From an uncultured SAR116 cluster alpha proteobacterium (lineage in GTDB: Bacteria; Pseudomonadota; Alphaproteobacteria; Puniceispirillales; Marisalimonadaceae), in the NCBI GenBank assembly GCA_902595515.1, contig CACJQK010000002.1, positions 124,001-188,000 on the forward strand: 64,000 bases of DNA, given 5' to 3'. Below are positions 17,201 through 26,737 of this stretch, one piece after another. The notes below the pieces were generated by a model that was not told the origin of the DNA, ran no database searches, and was given only the letters and a program-made list of their open reading frames with translations. The number at the start of each line of letters is the position of its first letter. The first letter of the stretch is position 1. The translations under genes and the position numbers were made by a program.

Positions 17201-18109
17201 ATGATCAATCATTTTGGTGACAGACTTGTAGAACAAATAAGAAAGTTTAAATCTTTTTTGTGTCTTGGTATTGATCCTCATCTAGATTTAATTCCAGAAA
17301 TATTCAATGAAAACGGAACTATTAATAATATTAAAATAGTTGAAACATTTTGTTTCTCGTTGCTAGAGGCAGTTATTGGTAAAGTTCCAGCGGTAAAACC
17401 ACAGATTGCATTATTTGAACAATTAGGACCAGAAGGTATGATCTTATTGTCATCCTTATGTAAATATGCACATTCTAAAGGCTTTTTAATTATAATGGAC
17501 GCAAAAAGAGGTGATATAGGTAGCACTAGCAAAGCATATGCAAATGCTTATCTTGGTCAAAATGCCCCATTCCCTAGTGATGCACTAACTGTAAATCCTT
17601 GGTTAGGACTTGATAGTCTCGAGCCCTTTTTTAGTAAAGCACAAGATACTGGATCAGGTTTATTTATTTTGATTCATACTAGTAATAAAGGCTCCCAAGA
17701 TATTCAAGAGATTTTAATTAATCGAGATTTAAAATGTTATGAACACTTAGCCAATATAATTAAACCAGTCATTGAAAAAAATAATGGTAAATCAGGATTA
17801 TCATCGATTGGAGTTGTTTCTGGTGCGACTTTTAAGGAACAAGCTGTATCTTTAAGAAAAACATTACCAAGTGCACCATTTTTAATTCCAGGTTATGGAG
17901 CCCAAGGAGCTTCTGCTTCTGACGCTTGCGCCTCATTAATTACTGACCAGAGTGATTCTGGTCTAAAAAGTTTTGGATTAATAAATGCATCAAGAAGTGT
18001 GTTATTCCCAAAAAATTCATATTTGGTTAATAGCATTGAAGAATGGCAGGATATAATATTAACAGAATTAGAAAAAACTAATAATATACTTATTAATACA
18101 AAAACGTAA
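17201..18109 (+). CDS. pyrF: Orotidine-5'-phosphate decarboxylase, type 2
   Basis: A 302-residue OMP decarboxylase of the long, type 2 (mycobacterial-like) form. [11 protein letters not shown] opens the barrel, [15 protein letters not shown] carries the substrate lysine, and [15 protein letters not shown] holds the Asp-Lys-Asp network. IPGYGAQGA binds phosphate. It makes UMP, the last step of de novo pyrimidine synthesis. As far as I know many alphaproteobacteria have the shorter type 1 form, so the type is mildly unusual. It is in the DUF1244-gapR-pyrF-queF run. pyrC is also in the window. Confidence 0.9.
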   Translation: MINHFGDRLVEQIRKFKSFLCLGIDPHLDLIPEIFNENGTINNIKIVETFCFSLLEAVIGKVPAVKPQIALFEQLGPEGMILLSSLCKYAHSKGFLIIMDAKRGDIGSTSKAYANAYLGQNAPFPSDALTVNPWLGLDSLEPFFSKAQDTGSGLFILIHTSNKGSQDIQEILINRDLKCYEHLANIIKPVIEKNNGKSGLSSIGVVSGATFKEQAVSLRKTLPSAPFLIPGYGAQGASASDACASLITDQSDSGLKSFGLINASRSVLFPKNSYLVNSIEEWQDIILTELEKTNNILINTKT

Positions 18110-18122
18110 GAAAGTTAAATTT

Positions 18123-18581
18123 ATGACAAAACCAAATCAACTTGATTCGCTTGGGAATAAAAGCGACATCCCAAACCATCCAGACAAAAATGTGCTTGAA
18201 AAAGTAACTAACCCCAAGATCGGAGTTAATTATTCAATAAGATTAACTTGTCCAGAATTTACATCTATATGCCCTGTTACTTCTCAACCAGATTTCGCTT
18301 ATATCATAATTGATTACATACCAAACAAATTTATTGTAGAAAGTAAATCATTTAAGTTATATTTATTAGGTTATAGAAATCATGGTGCATTTCATGAGGA
18401 TTGTACAATAACATTAGCTGAAGATATAGTTGAGCTTTTATCACCTAAATGGTTAAGAATAGGTGGTTATTGGTATCCTAGGGGAGGTATCCCAATCGAT
18501 ATTTTTTGGCAGACTTGCAAACAGCCAAATGATTTATTTATACCTGATCATTTAGTTCCTAATTATAGAGGTCGGGGATAG
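18123..18581 (+). CDS. queF: QueF, NADPH-dependent 7-cyano-7-deazaguanine reductase
   Basis: A 152-residue, single-domain (type I) QueF. The catalytic cysteine lies in [12 protein letters not shown] (Cys50) with the aspartate seven residues later, the spacing known for the family. [20 protein letters not shown] contains the QueF motif and the substrate glutamate region. It reduces preQ0 to preQ1 for queuosine in tRNA. It follows pyrF by 13 bases, leaving no room for a preQ1 riboswitch directly before it. Confidence 0.92.
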   Translation: MTKPNQLDSLGNKSDIPNHPDKNVLEKVTNPKIGVNYSIRLTCPEFTSICPVTSQPDFAYIIIDYIPNKFIVESKSFKLYLLGYRNHGAFHEDCTITLAEDIVELLSPKWLRIGGYWYPRGGIPIDIFWQTCKQPNDLFIPDHLVPNYRGRG

Positions 18582-18628
18582 GCTAAATTTTAAAACTATA
18601 AGCTCTAAAAATTTTTTAGGATTTTAAT

Positions 18629-19843
18629 ATGGAAACAAAAAAAGTCGAATGGCAAGTTGTTATACTTGTCTGTTCTGTAATAATAATCATGATTATGGGA
18701 GTTAGACAAGCCTTGGGTTTATTTCTAGATCCCATAAGTCAATTTATGAATAGTGGTAAAGAATTTTTCTCATTTGCAATAGGCTTTCAAGCAATGATTT
18801 GGGGCCTTGTTACATTTTTTTTAGGAATTGTTTTAGATAAATTTGGGCCCAAGAAAGTTTTAGCATTTGGCATAATATGTTTTGCATTAGGCATTTTTTT
18901 AATGAGCAATCCTACATCGGAAATTAAATTATTTTCAGGAACAACTCTTATGGGTTTTGGACTTGGAGGCGCAGGAATGGCTACCATGGTCAGTATAGCA
19001 GGCAAAGTAGCGCCAGTAAAAAAACGTTCTTTAGCAATGGGTTTAGTTGCTGCTGCCGGATCCTTTGGTCAATTTGCAGTTGTTGTTCCAACAATGTGGA
19101 TGAATAAGGAATTTGGGTGGCAGTTTAGTTTGATTATTCTGTCATTAATCTCAGTTTCATTATTATTACTTTTACCTCTGTTAAATAATACTGATCAAAC
19201 CTTGGAAAAAACAGAACAATTCAAAGAAGGACTTAAAAATACAATCTTTTTTACATTAGCAGAAAAAAATTACATTTTATTAATTTTGGGATTTTTCGTA
19301 TGTGGTTTTCACGTCACATTTATTGGACTTCATTTACCTACTGATCTCATATCTAAAGGCATTTCTGCTGAAGTTGCTGGATGGTCTTTAGGAATAATTG
19401 GCGTTACAAACATTATTGGTACTCTGAGTTTTGGTTGGTTAGGAACGAAAGTAAAGAAACCTCTGCCGTTAGCATTTATATATTTGATGAGATCCTTAAC
19501 TATAACCATTTTTGTCTTATCACCACCTTCTGCAACTCTTGCTATTTTATTTGGAGCTGTTATTGGTATTTTGTGGTTAGCTACAGTTCCTATGACTAAT
19601 GCCATTATACTCTCATTTATAGGACCTAAATACTTAGCCACATTATCTGGTATATGTTTTATTTGCCATCAGATAGGTGCTGTCTTAGGAGCTTGGCTTG
19701 GAGGTAGAGTTTTTGATTTAAATGGTAGTTATGAAAATATGTGGTGGCTAAGTGTTGCTCTTGGTCTAATTGCTTTCTTATTAACAATTACTGTAAAAGA
19801 AGAACCATTTTTAGTTAATTCAGAAGCTAAGCAAACTGATTAA
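18629..19843 (+). CDS. MFS transporter (monocarboxylate/oxalate-like group)
   Basis: A 404-residue permease with twelve predicted helices. RQALGLFLDPISQFM in helix 1 and the motif A-like LDKFGPKKVL after helix 2 fit the group of MFS proteins related to OxlT and monocarboxylate porters. Substrate is not known. It is 47 bases after queF, with a weak AGGA before the start. Its stop shares a TTAA with the convergent acetoacetyl-CoA synthetase gene, which suggests, only by position, a possible ketone body or keto acid substrate. Confidence 0.82.
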   Translation: METKKVEWQVVILVCSVIIIMIMGVRQALGLFLDPISQFMNSGKEFFSFAIGFQAMIWGLVTFFLGIVLDKFGPKKVLAFGIICFALGIFLMSNPTSEIKLFSGTTLMGFGLGGAGMATMVSIAGKVAPVKKRSLAMGLVAAAGSFGQFAVVVPTMWMNKEFGWQFSLIILSLISVSLLLLLPLLNNTDQTLEKTEQFKEGLKNTIFFTLAEKNYILLILGFFVCGFHVTFIGLHLPTDLISKGISAEVAGWSLGIIGVTNIIGTLSFGWLGTKVKKPLPLAFIYLMRSLTITIFVLSPPSATLAILFGAVIGILWLATVPMTNAIILSFIGPKYLATLSGICFICHQIGAVLGAWLGGRVFDLNGSYENMWWLSVALGLIAFLLTITVKEEPFLVNSEAKQTD

Positions 19844-21807
19844 AAATTTAGCTCTTTTATATTTTTATATTCTTTTAAACATTCAGGGTTAGCCAGTGCA
19901 GTAATATTATTTATTGGTTTATTGTGAATTAAATCTCTTACTGCAAGTTCTGCTATCTTACCTGACTTTGTTCTTGGTATGTCCTGAACTGTTATTATCT
20001 TTGCTGGAACATGTCTTGGAGAGGCACCTGTTTTAATTTTAGCTTTGATTAGATCTATTAATTCTTCTGTCAAATAAGAATTTTTATTCAGCCTAACAAA
20101 AAGTACAACCCTTGTATCACCTTTCCAAATTTGACCTATAACTAAACCCTCCAAAACTTCTTCAATTTGTTCAACTTGCCTATAAATTTCAGCTGTACCA
20201 ATACGAACTCCTCCTGGATTTAAAGTAGCGTCTGATCTACCGAAAATAATGAACCCATTATTTTCAGTCTTTAAGATATAATCACCATGACACCACACAT
20301 TCTCATATTTATTAAAGTAAGCTTCGTGATATTTTTTATTATTGTTATCATTCCAAAAATATAATGGCATACTGGGAAAACTTTTAATACAGACTAATTC
20401 TCCTTTCTCATTTTTTAAAGAGTTTGCATTTTCATCATATACATGCACATCCATTCCTAAAATTGGACCTTGAATTTCTCCTCTTCTTACCACGGACATT
20501 GGGTTACCGCCTATAAAACATCCAACTATATCTGTCCCCCCAGATAAACTTGCAACGGAAACATCTTTTTTAACACTAGAATAAATATAGTCAAAACTCT
20601 CATGGATTAATGGGGAGCCAGTTGAACCTATAGTCTCTAAATTTTTTAATTCATATTTGTCAATCACATTGATGTTTTCCTTACTTAAAGCATCAATATA
20701 TTTTGCTGATACACCCATAAAATTTATTTCTTCACTATTTACAAAATTCCAAAGAACTTCTGGATTTGGATAAAAAGGTGAGCCATCATACAAATAAATT
20801 GTAGACTTTAATAACAGACCTGACACAAGCCAATTCCACATCATCCATCCACAAGTAGTAAAGTAAAAAACTCTACTTTCTTTTTTTGCATTTGAGTGCA
20901 ACCCCATTTCAACTAGATGTTTTAACAAAATACCACCATTAGAATGAACTATACATTTTGGTTTTCCAGTAGTGCCACTTGTAAACATAATATATAAAGG
21001 GTCACTCAAACTAAGCGGCTCAAAAAAAATTTCTTTTGTCGAATATTGATTTTGAATGTCATTATAATTTACAAATTTGCCGTTATCATTATCAACTTCA
21101 ATTCCTAAAAGAGGTGCTAATATTACTTTTTCTAAAGAAGGTAAAGATTTAACAATGTCTAAAACTTTATCGGTGATATTTATTTCATTACCATTGTACC
21201 AATAACCATCGGTAGTGAGTAAAATTTTTGGGTCAATTTGACCAAATCTGTCTAAAACACCATCAACACCGAAATCTGGTGAGGCAGATGAAAAAATTGC
21301 TCCAATTGAAGAAGTTGCTAACATCATTATTACAGTTTCTGGCATATTTGGCATATAAGCAGCAACCCTGTCTCCTTTTACAACACCATGTTTTTTCATA
21401 AAATTAGCAAATGCAGTCACTTGAACTTTTAATTCTTTCCAAGACACCTCTCTTCTAATTTTATCTTCGGATTTAAACACAATAGCAGGGCCTGAAGTAT
21501 CGCCTGAAAGCATGTTTTCAGCATAGTTCACTTTTCCATTAGGAAAGAACTTGCTTCCTGGCATTTTATTTATTGGATTAACATAAGGTTCCATCCCTTT
21601 AGATCCAATCACATTAAAAAAATCCCAAACAGCAGACCAAAAGTCAGCCTTGTTTTCAATTGACCAAGTATGTAAGTCTGTAAAATTTTGAATATTTAAT
21701 TTTTTTTTTTCATTAATAGTTTTAATGAATTTATACATCTGTGAAGACTTAATTCTTTTATCACATGGAGACCACAAAACAGGATTGGAAATTATCTCTT
21801 TAGTCAT
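19840..21807 (-). CDS. Acetoacetyl-CoA synthetase (acetoacetate-CoA ligase)
   Basis: A 655-residue ANL-family acyl-CoA synthetase. The length and N-terminus (NPVLWSPCDKRIKSSQM, then LHTWSIENKADFWSAVWDFF) are those of acetoacetyl-CoA synthetase rather than acetate ligase. The P-loop is MFTSGTTGKPKCIVHS, the hinge region NPGGVRIGTAEIYRQV, and the C-terminal catalytic lysine lies in PRTKSGK. It uses ATP and CoA to activate acetoacetate, whose product the thiolase in this window could split to acetyl-CoA. An 11-base A tract encodes lysines near residue 33. Confidence 0.9.
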   Translation of the reverse strand: MTKEIISNPVLWSPCDKRIKSSQMYKFIKTINEKKKLNIQNFTDLHTWSIENKADFWSAVWDFFNVIGSKGMEPYVNPINKMPGSKFFPNGKVNYAENMLSGDTSGPAIVFKSEDKIRREVSWKELKVQVTAFANFMKKHGVVKGDRVAAYMPNMPETVIMMLATSSIGAIFSSASPDFGVDGVLDRFGQIDPKILLTTDGYWYNGNEINITDKVLDIVKSLPSLEKVILAPLLGIEVDNDNGKFVNYNDIQNQYSTKEIFFEPLSLSDPLYIMFTSGTTGKPKCIVHSNGGILLKHLVEMGLHSNAKKESRVFYFTTCGWMMWNWLVSGLLLKSTIYLYDGSPFYPNPEVLWNFVNSEEINFMGVSAKYIDALSKENINVIDKYELKNLETIGSTGSPLIHESFDYIYSSVKKDVSVASLSGGTDIVGCFIGGNPMSVVRRGEIQGPILGMDVHVYDENANSLKNEKGELVCIKSFPSMPLYFWNDNNNKKYHEAYFNKYENVWCHGDYILKTENNGFIIFGRSDATLNPGGVRIGTAEIYRQVEQIEEVLEGLVIGQIWKGDTRVVLFVRLNKNSYLTEELIDLIKAKIKTGASPRHVPAKIITVQDIPRTKSGKIAELAVRDLIHNKPINNITALANPECLKEYKNIKELNF

Positions 21808-21824
21808 TTTTAATTCACATAAAA

Positions 21825-22121
21825 TTAATTATAATTTTTAAAACAACTTTCAGCAAAAAGTGCCATATCATAATCTAACTCTGTAATTCCACCTTTGTCA
21901 TGGGTAGTTAGAGTTATAGTTACTTTATTATAAACATTTTCCCATTCAGGATGATGGTTTATTTGTTCGGCTTTCATTGCAATAGAGGTCATAAAAGAAA
22001 AAGCTTGTTTAAAATCAGAAAATTTGTATTTTTTTGTAAATGCTTCTCTACCATCATTTGTTTTTGTCCAACCATCAATATCTTCAAACTTTTTGTCTAA
22101 ATCTTTACATTCCATTACCAA
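21825..22121 (-). CDS. phhB: Pterin-4a-carbinolamine dehydratase
   Basis: A 98-residue PCD/DCoH-family protein. The active-site histidines are in INHHPEW (56, 57) and TTHD (74), in the usual spacing. It dehydrates 4a-hydroxytetrahydropterin after aromatic amino acid hydroxylation, or may help pterin salvage. No phenylalanine hydroxylase is in the window. Its start overlaps the end of the FMN reductase gene by 17 bases; an ATG at codon 3 gives a smaller overlap. It precedes the acetoacetyl-CoA synthetase by 17 bases. Confidence 0.88.
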   Translation of the reverse strand: MVMECKDLDKKFEDIDGWTKTNDGREAFTKKYKFSDFKQAFSFMTSIAMKAEQINHHPEWENVYNKVTITLTTHDKGGITELDYDMALFAESCFKNYN

Positions 22122-22704
22122 ATTCCTTTCTATTAATAAAAGTTCTTAATGGTTTCATATTAGATGCATAAGCTAGTAACAAATTCAAAACATAATCAAT
22201 CCTGTCATCCAACCAATCTGGAATATTTTTGCCATGAGAACCAGGATTAAATTCTTCAACGTTTCTAATAATAATGTTTTCTGGTATCCACATTATATGA
22301 GTATTTTTATAGGAAGATGATCTTAACTCAGCTATTGGATAAGCCCCACCATTTCCGCTACTAACTGATACAATCAAACCAGGTTTATGTGAAAATTCTC
22401 CATTACCACATAATAAGAAAATATTTTTAGCAGCCGGAGTTGCCATACCTCCATATTCTGGGACAACTAAAATAAAAGCATCTGAACTTTCAAAATTTTT
22501 TGAGATGAAACTCCACGTTTCTCCCCATACACCCTCAGCATTTTTTTTATCAGATGACCAGAGTGGCAATGGAGTTTTAGCTAAATCTAAAGAAAAAATA
22601 TCTAAACTATTATTTAAATTTAATAGGTTATTTTTTAAAAAATCAGATATTTTTTTTGATTCAGAGTTTATTCTGTGACTTGCAGAGATAATTGAAATTT
22701 TCAT
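22105..22704 (-). CDS. NAD(P)H-dependent FMN reductase-like flavoprotein
   Basis: A flavodoxin-fold protein of 199 residues from ATG 22704. The track start at 22734 is a GTG and would put ten extra residues before the first strand [11 protein letters not shown], so I use the ATG. The FMN loop is [13 protein letters not shown], and [17 protein letters not shown] matches the NPEYN region of the family. It should be a soluble quinone or flavin reductase. It overlaps phhB and is divergent from pyrC across about 85 bases. Confidence 0.82.
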   Translation of the reverse strand: MKISIISASHRINSESKKISDFLKNNLLNLNNSLDIFSLDLAKTPLPLWSSDKKNAEGVWGETWSFISKNFESSDAFILVVPEYGGMATPAAKNIFLLCGNGEFSHKPGLIVSVSSGNGGAYPIAELRSSSYKNTHIMWIPENIIIRNVEEFNPGSHGKNIPDWLDDRIDYVLNLLLAYASNMKPLRTFINRKEFGNGM

Positions 22705-22788
22705 AGTAAATTTGCCAAAAGTAATTATTGTCACTAAATAATATGTATTAACATATAAAACTTAATTTTAAAAGATTAGATAAAATCA

Positions 22789-23829
22789 ATGAAACAAATA
22801 GAAATTATCAAACCAGATGATTGGCACATTCACTTTAGGGACAATGATATCATGAGACAGGTAGTACCTGAAACAACCAGATATTTTGGTCGTGGAATAG
22901 TTATGCCTAATCTTGTCCCTCCTATATTAAATGGAACACAGGCAATTGAATATAAAAAAAGGATAATAAAATCTATACCTAGAAATAATAACTTTGAACC
23001 ATTTATGACTATTTATCTTACAGAAAAGACTAGAAAAGATGAACTAAAAGAAGCACATGATAATGGCACTGTGTTTGCTGCAAAACTTTATCCGGCTGGA
23101 GCAACTACTAACTCTGAATCAGGGGTCAAAGATATATCAAAGATTATACCAGTACTAGAAAAAATGTCAGAAATAGGAATGCCACTTCTCATTCATGGAG
23201 AAGTTACAGACAAAAATATTGATATTTTTGATAGAGAAAAAGTGTTTATTGAAAAATATTTAGAATTTATTCTTAAAGAATTTCCCGATCTTAAAATTAC
23301 TCTCGAGCATATTACTACAAAAGACGCCGTAGAGTATGTAGATGGAAACAATAGAAAACTTGCAGCTTCTATTACTCCTCATCATTTAGCTCTAAATAGA
23401 AACGCAATCTTCTCAAATGGTATAAACCCGCATAATTATTGTTTACCTATTTTAAAAAGAGAAAAGCATAGAGAAGCTCTTGTAAAAGCAGCAGTTAGTG
23501 GGAATCCCAAATTCTTTCTTGGGACTGACACAGCACCACATTTAGTAAAAGACAAAGAGAATGCTTGTGGATGTGCTGGTATTTTTAATGCAACATACTG
23601 CTTGCAAATTCTTGCTCAAATATTTGAAAATGAAAATTCATTATCAAATCTTGAAAAATTCACAAGCAAAAACGGTTCTATCCATTATAGTCTAAAATTT
23701 AATGAAGATAAAATAACATTAGTTAAATCTGAAGAAGCTCAAGAGATTGTGAAATTTTTAAATTTTCAAAATGAAAAAATTCGAATTTTTAGTCCGAACT
23801 TTGATATTTTTTGGAAAGTTAAGGTTTGA
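22789..23829 (+). CDS. pyrC: Dihydroorotase, E. coli PyrC type
   Basis: A 346-residue homodimeric-type dihydroorotase. DDWHIHFRD carries two zinc histidines, FAAKLYPAGATTNSESGV the carbamylated lysine (Lys99) and substrate loop, LLIHGEV and LEHITT the other histidines, and GTDTAPH the catalytic aspartate. It closes carbamoyl aspartate to dihydroorotate. With pyrF five kb away, two pyrimidine genes are in the window but not in one operon. It is the last housekeeping gene before the polysaccharide locus. Confidence 0.93.
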   Translation: MKQIEIIKPDDWHIHFRDNDIMRQVVPETTRYFGRGIVMPNLVPPILNGTQAIEYKKRIIKSIPRNNNFEPFMTIYLTEKTRKDELKEAHDNGTVFAAKLYPAGATTNSESGVKDISKIIPVLEKMSEIGMPLLIHGEVTDKNIDIFDREKVFIEKYLEFILKEFPDLKITLEHITTKDAVEYVDGNNRKLAASITPHHLALNRNAIFSNGINPHNYCLPILKREKHREALVKAAVSGNPKFFLGTDTAPHLVKDKENACGCAGIFNATYCLQILAQIFENENSLSNLEKFTSKNGSIHYSLKFNEDKITLVKSEEAQEIVKFLNFQNEKIRIFSPNFDIFWKVKV

Positions 23830-23925
23830 AAAAATTAAAATTTAACTAATAAATTTTCATAAGTGTTATTACAACTATTCTTTAATTTTATTTTTCTTAA
23901 ACTACTTATTATTTTTATAATGAAG

Positions 23926-24957
23926 TTAATTTTTTCGATTTAATTTTAGCCTTATAAAAATTCTAATAAATAAATAAATTGAAAATACTAAAAAAAATAA
24001 AGTAAAACTCCACGTAGGATAGTACTTTTCAATGTATAATCCAAATATTAACATTACTAATGCAGAAAAGATGATTGCTATCATAGTTATTTTTTTTGAC
24101 AACCCTAATATTTCTAATAAATGGTGTATATGATCTCTATCAGCTTCTATTAAAGAACGTTTTTCAATAATTCTTATTATTACAACACAAAAAAAGTCAA
24201 ATAAAGGTATCAAAACACACCATAAAGCAAAACTTGGAGCAAAATTAGAAATATTTTCAGCACTGTAAATTAAGGCCCAAGCTACTAGGTAACCTAAAAA
24301 CAAACTACCTCCATCACCAAGAAAAACTTTTAATTTTGGATATGAAGCAATATTAAATATTAAAAATGGAAACAGAGCTGCAGCAATTGATAGAAGTATA
24401 TTTGTAATAATAAAGCTCTCATTAAACATATTAGAGAAGAACATACCTAAAATTGCAACAAGCACTAGACTTCCTGCAAGACCATCAATTCCATCAATCA
24501 TATTAAAGGCGTTTGTTAAACCAACTACTGCAATAATAGTAATTGGTATTGAAAACCATCCTAATTCAATAGGGTAAGATAAACTAAACAAAAACCCAAA
24601 GCTCTGTAATTTTAAATCTGTAAAATAGATCATCAAACAGACAATTAAAACTTGAAGGGCTAATTTTACTTTTGCTCTTAAATTTACTAAATCATCCCAA
24701 ATACCTAGAATCAAAATTAATGTGGCAGTTACTACAATCCCAGTTGATGTTTTATCAAATTCATTTAAATAAATTTGTGAAATCATAAAACCGAGGTAAA
24801 TGCATACACCACCGATAAATGGAATTTGTCCATAATGATTTTTACGATCTGTCGGAAAGTCAAGAAGTTTAAACTTTATAGCATATGGTCTTAATAAGAT
24901 TAGTGACAACAAAGTAGTTAAAAAACTTATTTCAAGCACATGACCTTGCATAAACAA
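23926..24957 (-). CDS. WecA/MraY-family polyprenyl-phosphate glycosyl-1-phosphate transferase
   Basis: A 343-residue polytopic membrane protein with about ten helices. DRKNHYGQIPFIGG, FNMIDGIDGLAGS, VFLGDGGSLFLGYLVAW and DRDHIHHLLEILG are the four conserved cytoplasmic motifs of the WecA/TagO family; HIHH rather than the MraY form indicates an O-antigen or teichoic-type enzyme, not peptidoglycan synthesis. It should load a HexNAc-1-phosphate onto undecaprenyl phosphate. It diverges from the dehydrogenase gene across 359 bases. A second, PglC-like initiating enzyme is close by. Confidence 0.9.
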   Translation of the reverse strand: MFMQGHVLEISFLTTLLSLILLRPYAIKFKLLDFPTDRKNHYGQIPFIGGVCIYLGFMISQIYLNEFDKTSTGIVVTATLILILGIWDDLVNLRAKVKLALQVLIVCLMIYFTDLKLQSFGFLFSLSYPIELGWFSIPITIIAVVGLTNAFNMIDGIDGLAGSLVLVAILGMFFSNMFNESFIITNILLSIAAALFPFLIFNIASYPKLKVFLGDGGSLFLGYLVAWALIYSAENISNFAPSFALWCVLIPLFDFFCVVIIRIIEKRSLIEADRDHIHHLLEILGLSKKITMIAIIFSALVMLIFGLYIEKYYPTWSFTLFFLVFSIYLFIRIFIRLKLNRKN

Positions 24958-25316
24958 ATCGTATGAAATTTAATTAACCTATTAAATGTTTTAATTTTTA
25001 GCAATATTCGAAAAAATTTGCAAGTATGTGATTTTTTGAAAAGTAACAATTACTTACTGAAATCAGATTGGTTACATTTAGAAATTCTTATGCAAGTAAG
25101 AATTTTATATTGTTGTTATATAAATTAAACTCGTTTAGGTTTTTTTTATTTATTTTTAGAACTATAACTCTAAATTAATTTTCATTTTCGATGCAAAAAA
25201 TATGTAACGAAATTAAATTTACTAAAAACACAAAAGTAATTAATATTTATAAAAATTTCTTTGAAAAGTATTAGGTTTATAGATCTATAAAACCTTAGAA
25301 ATTATATGAGGGTATT
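24958..25316. other. Non-coding divergent region between the WecA-like and dehydrogenase genes
   Basis: These 359 bases have no supportable ORF. They are AT-rich and must hold the promoters of both divergent genes, but I cannot pick -35/-10 boxes with confidence in such composition. A perfect 9-bp inverted repeat is in the middle (listed separately). A GAGGG stands four bases before the dehydrogenase ATG. Confidence 0.6.
25082..25105. repeat. Perfect inverted repeat in a divergent promoter region
   Basis: AAATTCTTA, six bases, then TAAGAATTT: a perfect 9-bp stem with a TGCAAG loop. It lies about 125 bases from the WecA-like start and about 210 bases from the dehydrogenase start. There is no T run after it, so it is not a typical terminator. 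It could be an operator or a leader hairpin. In AT-rich DNA a chance repeat is possible. Confidence 0.35.
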
Positions 25317-26615
25317 ATGAATCATAAAAATCTTAAGCTAGGCATAATTGGTTTAGGTTATGTTGGTCTTCCACTAGCTGTAGAATTTGCACAAAAACGT
25401 GCAGTAATTGCATATGATAAAGATAAAAACCGCATTATTGAATTACAAAATGGTCTCGATCGAACAAATCAATTAACTAGTAAAACAATTATAAACAGAA
25501 AAGAACTTGTTTTAACTGAAAACATTGAAGACCTAAGAAAATGTAATTGCTACATCATAACTGTCCCAACTCCAGTAGATAATTATAACCAACCTGATTT
25601 ATCAAATTTACTATCCGCATCTAAACTTGTTGGTAGTATATTATCACCAGGAGATATTGTTATTTATGAATCCACAGTTTACCCAGGAGCAACTGAAGAT
25701 GATTGTGTACCGGTTCTATCTAAGCAATCTGGTTTATCTTATGCTACTTCATTATACCCAACCGAAGAAAAAGTATTTTATCTAGGCTATAGCCCTGAGC
25801 GTATTAATCCAGGAGATAAGGAGCATCGATTACCAGATGTAATAAAAGTAACATCAGGTTCTACTCCAGAGATTGCAAACATAATTGATCAACTTTATGG
25901 TAGCATTATTAAAGCAGGAACTCATAAAGCCTCAAGCATTCGTGTTGCAGAGGCTGCTAAAGTGATTGAAAATATTCAACGTGATGTAAATATTGCTCTA
26001 ATAAATGAATTTACAATGATTTTTGAAAAATTTGGGATAGATACTGAATCTGTCTTGAAAGCTGCAGGCACCAAATGGAATTTTTTACCATTCCGTCCAG
26101 GTCTTGTTGGTGGACACTGCATTGGAGTGGATCCATATTATCTGACACATAAAGCTGTTCAATCAGGATATACCCCAGAAATAATATTAGCTGGAAGAAA
26201 AATTAATGATAATATGAGCGTATATGCAACTAATCGTGTAATAAAAGCAATGCTTGGTAGAAACATAAATATCATAGGAGCAAACGTTTTAATATTGGGC
26301 ATAACATTTAAAGAAAATTGTCCAGATTTAAGAAATTCTAAAGTTTTTGACATGATAACCCAATTTTCAGATTATAAATGTAATGTACATGTAAATGACC
26401 CTCTTGTAGACAAGAAATCTTTGCCAGAGAGCTTAACCGCCAATTATATATCTACTCCACTTTCTAATAACTATGATGCAATTATTCTTGCTGTAAGTCA
26501 TAAAGAATTTATAAAACTTGGCGCAACAAAAATTAGGGAATATGGTAAATCTAATCACGTTTTTTTTGATATAAAATATGCTTTTAAAACGTCAGAGACT
26601 GATGAAAGATTATAA
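25317..26615 (+). CDS. UDP-N-acetylhexosamine 6-dehydrogenase (TviB/WbpO-like)
   Basis: A 432-residue nucleotide-sugar dehydrogenase. The NAD fold is GIIGLGYVGLPLAVEFA; IYESTVYPGATED and YSPERINPGDKEH lie mid-protein; the catalytic cysteine is in VGGHCIGVDPYYLTHKA. The long IYESTVYPGATE form and YSPERINPGD resemble Vi-antigen TviB and WbpO, which make UDP-GalNAcA or the Glc form, rather than UDP-glucose dehydrogenase. It therefore probably supplies an N-acetylhexosaminuronic acid to the polymer. The start has GAGGG. It leads a plus-strand trio with the PglC-like and FlaA1-like genes. Confidence 0.9.
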   Translation: MNHKNLKLGIIGLGYVGLPLAVEFAQKRAVIAYDKDKNRIIELQNGLDRTNQLTSKTIINRKELVLTENIEDLRKCNCYIITVPTPVDNYNQPDLSNLLSASKLVGSILSPGDIVIYESTVYPGATEDDCVPVLSKQSGLSYATSLYPTEEKVFYLGYSPERINPGDKEHRLPDVIKVTSGSTPEIANIIDQLYGSIIKAGTHKASSIRVAEAAKVIENIQRDVNIALINEFTMIFEKFGIDTESVLKAAGTKWNFLPFRPGLVGGHCIGVDPYYLTHKAVQSGYTPEIILAGRKINDNMSVYATNRVIKAMLGRNINIIGANVLILGITFKENCPDLRNSKVFDMITQFSDYKCNVHVNDPLVDKKSLPESLTANYISTPLSNNYDAIILAVSHKEFIKLGATKIREYGKSNHVFFDIKYAFKTSETDERL

Positions 26616-26737
26616 AAATTTTATAACTTAATTTAAAACTAGATTGTTGTAGTGTTATATATTCTTAAAAAAATTAAACTTAATTATGAAAAAATCACAC
26701 ATATACTAAAATGAATAATCTTAGAAGGTTGTGAACA

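Noticed and set aside
18110-18122. A preQ1 riboswitch before queF
   Set aside because: Only 13 bases separate pyrF and queF, too few for any aptamer, and none is seen inside the end of pyrF.
21700-21710. A run of 11 A residues (minus strand) inside the acetoacetyl-CoA synthetase gene as a phase-variation tract
   Set aside because: A similar A11 lies in the HAD gene (10937-10947) and shorter runs are common; in DNA this AT-rich they simply encode lysines. No sign of an alternative frame.
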